A DNA stretch of 64,000 nt from Adiantum capillus-veneris (Eukaryota > Streptophyta > Polypodiopsida > Polypodiales > Pteridaceae). Under the pieces are notes generated by a model, which saw only the letters and a program-made list of their open reading frames with translations, was not told the DNA's origin and did no database searches. Position numbers and translations under genes: made by a program. Positions 10,301 through 20,963 of this stretch are shown here, one piece after another. How positions within the stretch are numbered: position 1 is the first letter of the stretch; every line of letters starts with the position of its first letter. The stretch covers positions 125,100,470-125,164,469 of the forward strand of contig CM043962.1 of assembly GCA_014529385.2 (NCBI GenBank), read 5' to 3'.

Positions 10301-12572
10301 CTACTTGACACCAAAAGTTTTGACAATCTTCTCAGGGTTTGTCACCCCTTGACCTAGGCTTAAGTCACGGTGGGAGAGGACTGACCCAAGGTGCTTTCTT
10401 GTAAAAGCATACAATGCGGCCTCTCGATCCACCAAGGTACACTTGTGAGCATTAAGGGTAAGGGAATCTTCAGCAAGGATGGCACTTAATGCCTTGCACT
10501 TGAGCAGCTCTACATAACCATGCTTGAAGAACTTTGTGTGTGCAAATCAAAGAACGGATGGTCCCTGATGCCCAGGGTAGTGCCACAGGGAGCTATCTCT
10601 ACCCATAGGATTGTTACGTGAACCTCCAGTACGCACTGTAAACTTATCAACATGGTATGCGGTCTGCAAAACATTTTAAACAACTTCAACACTTGCTATA
10701 GGAAAAAATTTACTATCGATCAAGTTAAAAAGTGGATACCTCAGTTTCCTCATCCATCTCTTCGAGACTTTTCCTTGTAAGGTCGATGCTAGAGCGATCT
10801 TCTCCACCCATAATGGTCAGCGGTTTGTGTGGAAGAAAAGCACTTTCTAGGATGCTTTCATAAAATGAGGTACATGATTTGATTTCCATAAGTGTATTTG
10901 CCAGTACGGTTTGTACCAAATTATGTTCTTTTTCACTAGGGAGGAATGAGAGGCTTGGTGAGAGACCTTGGTCTTCAAAGTCAATTTGAAAGTTGACCTT
11001 CTCTTGCCTTCCACTTGGATCTTTCATGCCCGCATAGATAGAAAGCACTTAGAGAGACTCATCTTCTCTGAGTCCTAGTGTCTTTGCAATGTCATCAAGC
11101 AACAAGAAGTGACAACCATCCACCACCATTGCATGCAAAGTGATAATTTGGAGGTCAGTATCTTCTTCCAGCACCTCGTCTCCCTCTATCATCCCATCTT
11201 CCTCCTTAGTGGAGCTGGGATCTTGCAAGAGGATAAGTGCCATAGATGCTTCAACCTGCTTTCATCAACCTCTTCAACAAATTCTTTGATTCCTCCACAA
11301 TGGTTACAGGAGGTTTCTAGTCGGCCTTTTCCTTTGATTTTCCCTTCTCCATGCCCTCAAGCACAAGCAATACCAGAACCATGTCCCAAGAGATGAATTG
11401 GGTGCCTATGCATCCCATGCCCAAGTTTATGAGGTCATCCTCATCCTCTCTCCTGTAGTCCCGCTCAGTAATCCCTTTTATAAACCTCAACAAGCGATAG
11501 CAAAAGTTTTTGTCAGCCGCATAGAGGTGTTTGAGAAAATCCATTGGCAACCACGCCATGTTGGATCTCTCAAAGACTATTTCATATTCTTCCATGTGCT
11601 CCATTATGTAGTCAAGAAAGCTCTGGATCCCCTCTACATGAAGGTTAGCAACTATAATTATAAAAAAAATCAGGCGACAAGCATTGAAAGACACCAACAT
11701 TGAAAGTCTTCACGCTCAAAACTAAAAAACTTGCATATTTCAAACTTAATATTGAACAAATTAAAAACTGAGACAGAGATTCAAAACACCATATGTATTA
11801 ATGGGAGCGAAATTGTTTTAGCTACAATATTTTACATTAATACATCACAAGAAACCAATGTTTTCATGCAGAAATATCTTCTCTTTTTTGGAACGAACAA
11901 CCTTTTCATTGATTACAAAAACATATTGATTGGGAAAGGTATATCTAAGATTAAGATACTCCCAAAGGTGACTGAGATTCCAGTCGTTATTCACCGAGAT
12001 GTCATGCATTGCATTATTGTGGAGGCATATTTGCAGATCAATTGATTCTCTAAAGGCAACATCAAAGTCTAGTGCCTCCCATTCTCCCTTCATTAGCTTT
12101 CGTCTTCTGTAGGGAAAGACAATTGACAAGCTCTGCTTCGCAATATGGTATCTGCACACCACATTCTCAGCAACTACGGAGCACTTGATTGTATCTCCGT
12201 GGTGATTGACCACCTTAGTCTACCATCCAACTGCAAGGAAACTGTTGATCGCACTTTCCCCTTTGCAAGTCCACATTGTTGATGTCCTGTGAACACTCTA
12301 AGTCGAAAGATAAACACAAACACATGAAGGGACATAAGCCAAGTTAGTGAAGCTTTATGGGAACCATAGGTGCACTTCATTGCTGAATACACATCCACCT
12401 TGATTCTCCTTTTGGTTGCTGTGATCAAGGCACTATCAGGCTTAGGCCATTCCATACTCTGCAAGGTTGGTGGATGAACTGGAGAAAGATTACCATACCG
12501 AGTTTGCCTAGGTGTTACATAAGCATGGTTATAAAATAAATGTCCCGTGAGAAAAGCTCCACGGATGGACAA
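10301..12572 (-). pseudogene. Unrecognised multi-exon gene relic
   Basis: Several minus-strand open blocks with protein-like composition in transcription order: 12,572-12,174; 12,213-11,845 (CRYHIAKQSLSIVFPYRRRK); 11,700-11,317 (IQSFLDYIMEHMEEYEIVFE); 11,243-10,725, read as one frame with a single stop at 11,046; and 10,660-10,301. A donor AG|GTATCC near 10,740 and an acceptor TTTTGCAG near 10,673 fit an intron before the last block, which starts TAYHVDKFTVRTGGS and ends TFGVK. Stops and frameshifts interrupt it. No domain is recognisable to me. It could be a host gene or a gene of an unknown transposon. Exon limits are approximate. Confidence 0.4.
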
Positions 12573-13160
12573 CCAGCATAGAACAGCTTGCCAAGGTCAA
12601 CGTGGATGGCCTCAAAAGTTCCTATGAAGGACTCTATTGGCTCCCACTCTACAAAATCAGATGGGAATACATCCGCAAACATGAACAAGCAATGAAAGGC
12701 TTATAGACATCAAAGAAATATATACAACACAAATACAAAATATACAATCTAAAAAATTGACAGAGGAGTGAGATTACAATTTGCAGGAAACCTCGATGGA
12801 GCCATTGTTGTCTCTAGCTTCAGTTGTGAAGCAACATACACATGTTGCACCTTTGCAAGACGCTTTCCATCATGGGTTTGTGTGAAATCCATGATCCTTA
12901 CCTTCCAATCGTGTGCTCAAGAATCCATGTGTCTCCTTGAGACCTTGTGTGCACCTCTTGAGCTGGGTTGCATTGTCACCCACATCAATCGTTTGAACTC
13001 CATCGTCACCCAACATCCATTGTTGTCTTGTACATTGCTGCATGAAATGGAGTCAATGACACTCCTAGGTTGTCAAGTACCCGATGATGCCATGGAGAAT
13101 AGTGGCACAACCTATAGACAAACACTTATGACTAGAGATTGCACATCCATGTTCTCAGTT
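12573..13160. other. No recognisable feature
   Basis: An open frame of 132 codons on the plus strand at 12,768-13,166 exists but looks like the shadow of minus-strand sequence. The minus strand here may be the 5' part of the relic above. Nothing can be named. Confidence 0.3.
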
Positions 13161-13815
13161 GTATAGAGCAGGATTCTTGATTGTACATTAGACGAAGGAT
13201 GCCACTTACTGCTATACTGCTCCACCTACTTGTTGGCTTAATTGGGAAGATAATGTTGCAAAGCTTGAGAGGAAAGTAGATCCTCTCTAGAGAGCACAAT
13301 GGAGAAGGAGCAGGAAACCTATTGAGAAAAGAAAGAGGGATGATCTAGCAGAAGAATATGTAGCAGATCTTCAACTTTAGGTAGAGGTGTTTAGTGAGGC
13401 TCATGGAGAAACGGAAAAATTTAGCTTGAGGAGAATGCAGTAAGATTGAGGAGGGAAAGAAGGTTCAAACTTCTGCTGCAGAGCTTTTGGGAGGGAAAAC
13501 TAAAAGGAAGGAAAGAGAAGCAGAGCTTTTGGGAGGGAAAACTGGAAATGAAGTGAAGAGAAGTGAGAGATGGTACAGTAGAGAGAGAGGGAGGGAATGA
13601 TCGCACATTTTTGGAGGGACCCCTTTTTAGAAGAGAGGGGGGGAGAAACTGACAGCCTCTAGAGAGAAAGTATTGGTTTTTACTCAACTATCTAGAGAAA
13701 AGTTCATTTTTTTGAATTTATAAGAGATTTTCTCTTTGTATTTTGTAAAAGAGCACAAGTTTGACCACTTACTTTTAGGACCTGCCATACCCCATGACAT
13801 CCACCCATTTGCCCC
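13161..13815 (-). other. Probable 3' LTR/UTR zone of gypsy element C
   Basis: Read on the minus strand, the coding end of element C is followed by a purine-rich GGAAGGGGCAAA and then TGGGTGGATG, a possible polypurine tract and LTR start at about 13,810. Further along are TATAAATTC and a pyrimidine-rich leader. GCAGAGCTTTTGGGAGGGAA occurs twice (from 13,479 and from 13,520). No second LTR copy is in the window, so the boundary cannot be fixed. Confidence 0.35.
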
Positions 13816-13831
13816 TTCCATAATCTCCTTT

Positions 13832-14602
13832 TTAATCCCATGGCAAATAAAGAGGCCCCCTTAGACCCATTCCCTTCCTAATGATTGGTTTTGCAGTTTG
13901 CGGAGAAGATAAGTGATCCTTTTTCTTCCAAACCCATTTCGTGTTAGGTTCCCTTCTCGGAGAAGTGCGTCTATGTGTTTTGACTCGTGGAATCGTCTTT
14001 GATTTTTTCGATGATGTTTTGTGTACCCAGATTTGAATTGGTTTTTCCTTAAGCTGTGCTTTCGGTACCCAAATTTTTCCGACTCCTTGCATGCTACTTG
14101 TAGCATTTGCTTGTCGAGAGGATGGAGAAGATTGATTACTTCGTGGTTTGCTTTGCTCATAATTGTTTTTCCATTTCTCCTTGCTTGGTGCAATTGGAAC
14201 AATGAGTTGTCCACCTTTAGGTGATAGCTTAAGGTGATTCGTATCCCAGTCTGGTACTACCTTGTATGTACGCATCCATGGAATTCTTAGAATCATTGTC
14301 TCATTCATGTGTTCATTTGGTAAGCATACAAACTAATGAGGACATGAGCATCCATGTACTACCACGTTCAAGTTGACTACTCCCAATGTTGGTGTTGGGT
14401 TCTTGTTGCATCCTTTGATAGTCGTTATTCCTACTGTCAATGACTGCATTGTTGCTTTTTTGCACGTGGAATAACTGGCTACATGTACTCTAGCTCCTAT
14501 ATCGACCAAAGCATTCATGCTATGATTGTTGAGTTTTACTTTGATGCGAAGGTCCATTCCATCTAGCCATTCATCATATGTTGACACTGCATCTTTCGGC
14601 AA
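13832..14602 (-). pseudogene. Extra retropepsin-like ORF downstream of integrase (element C)
   Basis: Two adjoining frames (14,602-14,333 and 14,308-13,832). The first reads GMDLRIKVKLNNHSMNALVD, then IGARVHVAS: a retropepsin active-site strand with D-I-G instead of D-T/S-G. After a stop the second frame gives MILRIPWMRTYKVVPDWDTN, the second conserved protease strand with Arg for Gly. A basic tail follows, with three W-containing repeats (IWVPKAQLK, IWVHKTSSK, KWVWKKKDH). Both catalytic changes fit single transitions. A normal protease of the same element lies upstream of reverse transcriptase (19.2 kb), so this is a second copy in an unusual position, or a piece of another element fused here. 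Confidence 0.55.
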
Positions 14603-14629
14603 TTTTCATTGTCGGTCATGTATTTCCAT

Positions 14630-16022
14630 TGTGTTGATGGGAATAGGTATTTGTTGATTCTTGAGTGAAAATTCCCTTTTGAGCACCCAAAGCCGAGCTT
14701 CTTCTTGGGCTTCATCAATAACCTACTGTCATTTTATCTTTCTTTGCTTGGCTGCATGCATTCTTTCTAGCGATTCATTGGTTAGAAGCAAATTGTACTT
14801 CTTTAAATGACACCCGCTAATCCAATTAGCCATTGGTTCACCATTTGGGATGGATAGCTTAACTGCTCCACTTGGAGATACATCTTCAATGATAAACAGT
14901 CCATTTCCCTTTTTCTTAAACTTGGGAATGTGTTGCTTAAGGGAATAGACTAGAACTAAGTCCCCTTTTTCAAAGATTTTTGTAATTAGATGGGAATCAA
15001 AAAACTTTTTTTGTTTTCACTTTTGTGTGTGAGCTACAGCTGTTAGCATTTTCTCATCTAGCTTCTCTAAATCTTCAAGTTTTTATGACAACTCATGTCC
15101 AGTCCACTCGAGATTCTTTGCTACCCTTAGTGTGGGCGATAGAAATTCTATTGGTAGTATAACATCAAGACCATAAACAAAGTTAAAGGGTGTAGCATTT
15201 AAAGATGTTTTGAATGAAACTCGATAAGCCCATAGAGCTGCATGGAGATTCATTTCCTTGTCTGTCCTTTCTGAACTAACAACTTTAGTTGACACCGAGT
15301 TAAGAATCTTATTTGTACGCTCCGCTTGTCCGTTTTCTTGTGGGTGAGACCATAAATTCATTAAGCAGCTACTCAATTACCTCATTGAGGAAATGAGTTC
15401 CCTATTCCTGACAATTTCTATTGGCAGTCCATATCTTATGAACACATACTCATATAAGAATGAGGTAGTGGTACTGGCATCATTCTTTTGAGTTTCTTTA
15501 GCCTCGGCCCTTAGTCAAATAATCCGTAGATACAGTAATATATTGAGCTTGGGTTCTATAAGGAGGTGGCTGTATTGGCCCAACAAAATCTATACCCCAT
15601 TTTGCGAAAGTTGTACCCCCCATTATTGGTCTTAGGGGCATGCTATCTACTCGTGTTGGCATTTTTGCTCGTTGACAAGAATCACATCTTCGAACATATT
15701 CTTTGGCATCTGCAAAAGGTGTTGGCCACCATATGTCTGCCATCAAGATTGCTCTTGTAGTGGTCTCACTAGAAAAGTGACCTCTAGCTAATCCGGCATG
15801 TGGTTGTTCTATAATCGGAATGTATTCGTCTTCATTTGCACAAAGACGCAAATGTTGATCCTTACCTCTCCAATACAATTGGTTTCCAATAAGAGCACAT
15901 TCTCTTGCTTCTGTTTCAATTGCTCTTTGACAACATTTACTCATATCCTCAGGAGATATTCGGCTCAATAAGTAAGTGACTAGATAATTACTCCACTTAG
16001 GAACAAGCGACATTTGAAACAA
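14630..16022 (-). pseudogene. Integrase (element C)
   Basis: Minus-strand integrase relic. 16,022-15,498 holds the zinc-binding part (PHAGLARGHF, then YVRRCDSCQRAK) and the first catalytic Asp (KWGIDFVGPIQPPPYRT). After a break, 15,376-15,083 contains QENGQAERTNKILN with the catalytic Glu, then ALWAYRVSFKTSLNATPF. The second Asp region is degraded (IEIVRNREL, where S-D-R/N is normal). The C-terminal domain (15,080-14,750) is readable with stops: GDLVLVYSLKQHIPKFKKKG and GCHLKKYN. Confidence 0.8.
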
Positions 16023-16524
16023 TGTTACATGAGGTATGGGTGATTGTTTTTGACATTGATGTTTTTCTTTTACATTGAGAATAGTCCTTTACATAAGACA
16101 AACATCACTCCTCATAGTTGGGCAAAATACTCCATGTCTCAAGATCCTTTGCATAGTTTGGTCTTCCGCAAAGTAAAGTCTCATTATGGTAATATGTGCT
16201 TGACTTAGGTATTGGTTTTTCTTTCAAGATTAATGCATAAGAGAAATGTTCCATCTTGATTTCTTTTGTATAGCCTAATAGCTAGTAATTGATACATAGT
16301 CGACTGCTCAATTTATCTGATTGTAATAGGAAGTGGTATTTGCAAATCCACTTGAGCTATGGTCATCAATGACACCATATTTTCAGACCATCAAGGTATC
16401 ATTTCCAAGGAGAACAAATAGGAATCTGGTAGATCACCATCTACTCCTTTACAAGGTTCTCCTGAAACAATCCTAAACAAATGATATGCTCTTTGATGAG
16501 TAGTGCCCCTTTTTTACAACCACA

Positions 16525-17854
16525 CTAAAATAAAATTCCAGAAGAATGATGAACCACCTCATGCACTATTCTTCCTATGATGCATGGCTTGTTGACCAGG
16601 TACAATAAAGCTTGGTGGGCCATGAAGAACACAAATTTGTTCGCTAATAGGCAATATCTATACTTTTTAATGGCATAGATCATTTCTACTCCTTCCCTTT
16701 TGGTGGTGGTGTAATTTTTTTCTTCCATGTTCGACTGTCGGCTAGCATAATAGATAGGAAAATCATTTTTTCCGTCTTCTGGTTGAGCTAGTATACACCC
16801 GATAGAAAAATTTGAAGCATCTACATGTATGTGGACTATCTTATTCCAATTTGGTACTTTCAATATTGGAGCTGAGGTGAGAGCTTGCTTAAGCTTCATG
16901 AAGGATTCTTCACACTCATTAGTCCATTCAAAGTGTGTAATCAAGCTATACATGGGTTTTGCAATTATAGCAGCGTACATGTAAATCAATTGTCTGTAAT
17001 ATCCACAATGCCCCATGAAGGCTTGAACCCCCTTGACTGTTGTTGGTCTAGGCAAATCACTAATGAAATGAATTTTATACATATCAGTAGCTATGCCATT
17101 TTTGATACTATATGTCCAAAAAAATTTCCATGTCTACCCATGAATGTTCACTTTTCAGAATTTAGAAAAATCCTATAAAGTCTACATTTTTCGAATACCT
17201 TTTTTAGATGTTCAAAATGACCAGCTCGGATTGATGAATGTACGTATAGATCATCCATGTATACTTCCAAGAATTTTCTAAGATATTCTTTAAAAGCATG
17301 GGTCATCAATCTCTGAAAGGTGGCAAGAGCATTAGTTCACCCAAAAGGCATAACCGGATAGGCAAAAATACCCCATTCCGTTGCAAAAGCGGTTTTATGC
17401 TGATCTTTTGGGTCAACCATAAGTTGATTGTATCCCAAAAATCCATCTAAGAAGCTGTAAGCTTCTTTCCCTGCAGCTCATTCTAATACATACTCAGTGA
17501 TTGGAAGAGGAAAGTTGTCTCTAATGATAGCTGCATTCACTTTTTTGAGATTGACACATACTCATAATTTTCCATTCTTCTTGGGTACAGCCACAATTGG
17601 AGACACCCAATCTGTGTGTTCAATTTCATAAATGAATTTGGATTCTTTTAGTTTCTCAATATCTTCTTTGATCTTCTTGGCAAATGTTTCATTGTATGTG
17701 TATGGCCTTTGTCTACTTGGTTTCCCATCATCTCTCAGGGGTATGGTATGTTGTCAGATTTCTGGATCAACACCCTTGAGATCCTTGTAAGACCAAGCAA
17801 AGATATCTTGGTATTCTTTTAGCAAGCTTAATAAAAGCTCTAAATCTTCTTCTA
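16525..17854 (-). pseudogene. Reverse transcriptase and RNase H (element C)
   Basis: Minus strand. From 17,850 the frame, broken by stops, shows EHTDWVSPIVAVPKKNGKL, AYPVMPFG and VYMDDLYVHSS (about 17,275-17,245), the F/Y-x-D-D catalytic box. 17,082-16,525 is one clean frame of 185 codons with the thumb (PTTVKGVQAFMGHCGYYRQL) and RNase H (IHVDASNFSIGCILAQ, IYYASRQ, AIKKYRYCLLANKFVFFM). It ends in a truncated RNase H tail. Polymerase and RNase H active-site aspartates are present. Confidence 0.8.
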
Positions 17855-18899
17855 TTAGGTCATTTGCAATGTAGGCAGGCCTAGGCTCTTCTCCCAGTTC
17901 AGTCTAAAATCTATCTTTTTCACGTTTTTAGGCCCTTCGTAGGATTCACCCTGTTTTCGTAGTTCTCTAACAAGTTGTTCGACAATGATTTTTCGATCTT
18001 CGAGAGTATACTTTTTGTAATGGGATGGAGCACTCATTACATCTTTACCATCCTCTTCTGTGGTTTCCATTTCGGTTGTATATATCTCCTTTAGAGATTT
18101 TTTCAACTCTTGATATTTCTTTTTCCGCTCAACTCGTGTCATGGTTGGCTCCTTGTCCTGTTTGTTTGGCTTTGCTTGAGTATCCTTCCTTTGTTTTTCT
18201 CAAATTTTTTGACATTTTTGGATTTTTGTTTGAAGGATATCTACTAGTGATTTTGTCCTTGACACAATCATGTGCATCTATCTGCATCAAGAACTGTGTT
18301 CTACTGGAGACTCATGGAGTAGGTCTTGTTTTGTCATTTCTGGTGTCTCTTTTTCGTCTATACCATTTTTGTCTCCTTGATTTCTGGTTAGGAAAGTCAA
18401 AAAACTTTTCCTCCCCTCCTTTCAGGAGTAGCTTAGCTCTCACATGTTCTTTTTTTGACCCCAAATCCTCTGAGGTAGCTGAGTGTTCTTCTAAATCATA
18501 TGTTGCATCATAGTAGAGGTCTAAAAAGACTTATTGAGCTTTCATCAAGTCCTGGGGTTCTTCAATTTCATCTTCAATGTGAAGGGTTGAAATCATTTGG
18601 ATGGGAATTATGTTGTAGCCATCCTCATTGCAAAATTTAGTAGGCATAGATGTATTCACACATCCATCCATTGTCGCTAAGATTTGAGTCCACTCAAATG
18701 GCTCAAACAAATTCTCTAGAAAGGGTTCATGTACATAGGCTTTGTCTATGCAATCCCTTTCTAAAATACATTCTTCTCTTTTTAAACTTCCATTTTGTGA
18801 AGCTCCAGACATCCAAATAGAAGTGTATTTGTTTAACCATGAGGGAAGCTTAGTTTCAGCCCAAGAGACTGAATCAAACTCTTGTTTGGGTGTTTTCAT
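17855..18899 (-). pseudogene. Protease-to-polymerase linker (element C)
   Basis: Minus-strand frames 18,899-18,531 (Trp- and acid-rich, with FEPFEWTQILATMDGCVNTS) and 18,142-17,855 (Lys/Glu-rich, YTLEDRKIIVEQLVRELRKQ). These are connector sequences between protease and reverse transcriptase, with no catalytic motif seen. Confidence 0.5.
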
Positions 18900-19019
18900 A
18901 ACATCTCTATTAGTGTGATCGTTTCAACTAACCCTTGTTATAGATCCCACTTACTTTAAGTACAGATAGTTGTTTCCCGAATCTTGGATAAGCTGTACTT
19001 GCCGCATGAAAGGTATTCC

Positions 19020-19598
19020 CTATATGATTTCGTAATTGAGTTTCCTCCTAAAGTCTACTATGGCAAAAGTGTGTTGATATTCAATCCCACACGAATTAAC
19101 TATCACTTTTTCTAGCAGTCCTAAGGGTCTTTCAATGTGTCTATCAGCCAATTGCAATTTCATTCGAGTCTGTCTAATGGCTGGTTGTTCCACGGATTCC
19201 CATACTGGTTTTGTGTCTATGGATATGCATGCTCCACTATCCAATATTGCTATGGTTTCGATGTCATTGTATTTCACTAGAAGGGTGGTGTTTCCTTATT
19301 CCCCTTCGTAATATTCTCCAACTTTGTTCATTGGAACAGATCGAATATCTTTGTTGTCCATTTCGTGTTGCAACTTTCCCAAAATTTTGGAGATTAGCCC
19401 CATTATGCCCACCTTGTCTAGGGTTTTCTGTAGATCATTCCATAAATATGGTTTAACTTTTAATAGTTCTCCCAAAGTAAGAGTGCATTGGATGGGTGTA
19501 GACATGATTGAATGAATGTTGTCTCCTTCTAGGGTCTGTTCCGCTCTTTTTACTTGAGTGGTCTTACACACTATGGATTCATCTTCATTATCTCCCAA
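19020..19598 (-). pseudogene. Retropepsin protease (element C)
   Basis: Minus strand. 19,277-19,020 reads TIAILDSGACISIDTKPVWE, the classic D-S-G active site of a retroviral-type aspartic protease, followed by a domain ending HTFAIVDFRRKLNYEII; that end stands where the I-L-G-x-P-F/W strand should begin (next bases read GIPFMRQVQLIQDSG). 19,598-19,296 is the preceding linker. It cleaves the gag-pol polyprotein in an active element. Confidence 0.75.
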
Positions 19599-19619
19599 GT
19601 AAGAGGGTCATGTTTTCAA

Positions 19620-20424
19620 GGTCAATGGTTTAGACATTCGTGAAGCTTCAGATCCACAATCCCCGTACAGGGATTGTACATCCATGTCCATATCAGGAGG
19701 TAGGTGGTCTAACCTAACTTCCTCTATAGGAGCTGACTTTAGAGTTAGGCTCCCATCATTGATCTCTCAAAAATTTTCCCATAAGTGTCCTGGCCAGTCT
19801 TCCTCTATGAATGGAATTTCATCTAAGGCATCTCTGCTGTCTGCCGACACTATAAATTTTGGCTCTTTTGTTTTCAAGTGGGGTTCCACCACCACTTCGG
19901 ATTTTTCTTTAGTGTCTCTTACCACAAGCTCCTCAGGTTTTTCCATACTTTTGAGCTTGGGTTTTTGTTTTTCTAGCATTTCTTGCGTGATTCTTATCAA
20001 ATTTTGATAAGCTTGAAGCTTAGCTGCTTCCATGTCTGGAGAAGGATAGATTTTCCATTTGTTTTTCATGTTTTGGCTTGCTTTAAGTCCTGCTTGGTAG
20101 GCTTCCAAGGCTGCGTTAATAGACTCAAAAATTTTATCAAGAAAAATTGATCCTCTAGATTTCATGGTTGTTTCTTTTGACCTCACTTCCTAGTTCTTTC
20201 ACCTTTTCCTGGAGTAGCTGTTTTCCTTTCTCCTTGATTTCAGCTCGTTGTTTCTGTTTTCTCATCTCATATCTTTTGCTTCTGCTTCTTTTGTTCTTTT
20301 GAGAGGCAACTTTTGTGTTATCCAAATCATCATAGGAGTTATTTTTTTTTTTCTTAGCCTGGGCTCTAGTGATTACCTTGATTGGGACAATCGGTTCACT
20401 CTCAGATGAGCTACTAAGTATCAC
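19620..20424 (-). pseudogene. Basic and acidic gag-protease linker (element C)
   Basis: Frames 20,424-20,155 and 20,186-19,767 on the minus strand. The first contains VITRAQAKKKKNN and many Lys/Arg; the second is charged (GSIFLDKIFESINAALEAYQ, then EEDWPGHLWENF). TRAQ-type motifs are common in gypsy linkers after the zinc knuckles. No enzyme motif. Confidence 0.5.
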
Positions 20425-20429
20425 TTAGA

Positions 20430-20960
20430 CTACGTTTACTATTGTTTTCCCCTTGTTTAAAGGATTTTTTGGACAATCTTCTGGGAAGTGTCCTCCTCTT
20501 TTGCAACATTGTATGCAATAAGTTTCAACCGGCTTGAGGTTTTTGTCAGGCTCTGGGCATTCATTTTTCCAATGATTATCTACACCACAATTATGATATT
20601 TTCTTGTCTTGTCTTAATTATGGGTCTTACCATAGGAGGTCTAACACCTTGATTAGCCATATAATACATTGGTGCAAGCTTTCGTGGAGCATAAGTCACA
20701 GGATGTGGATTATACCAATCTCCTTCTACTATTACTGTAGATAGACTAGGATTAGCATAGGGTGTAATAGGCACTAGTGCTTGTTCATCTATGACTCCTT
20801 CTGAAAGCATGTACTTTACAGGCACTGCATTATGTCTTGGATACGAAGGTTGTTGACCCAACATGGGTTGAGGTCTGTCCATACCCATTGGTGGTCTTTG
20901 AGCTGGTGCCATGTTAGGCTGGTCTCTGTACATGGGTTGTCCTTGTGGCCTCATGGGCAC
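20430..20960 (-). pseudogene. Nucleocapsid: Pro-rich region and two zinc knuckles (element C)
   Basis: 20,960-20,580 is Pro/Met/Gln-rich (MPMRPQGQPMYRDQPNMAPA). It is followed by two knuckle-like motifs: HNCGVDNHWKNEC, whose first Cys appears to be Tyr (KYHNC), and CIQCCKRGGHFPEDC. Zinc knuckles bind genomic RNA in the gag product. The first is damaged by one transition; the second has an extra residue between Cys and His compared with CX2CX4HX4C. Confidence 0.6.
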
Positions 20961-20963
20961 GTA

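Noticed and set aside
12768-13166. Plus-strand 132-codon frame as a gene
   Set aside because: Cys/Met-rich composition typical of antisense reading; no start context or domain.
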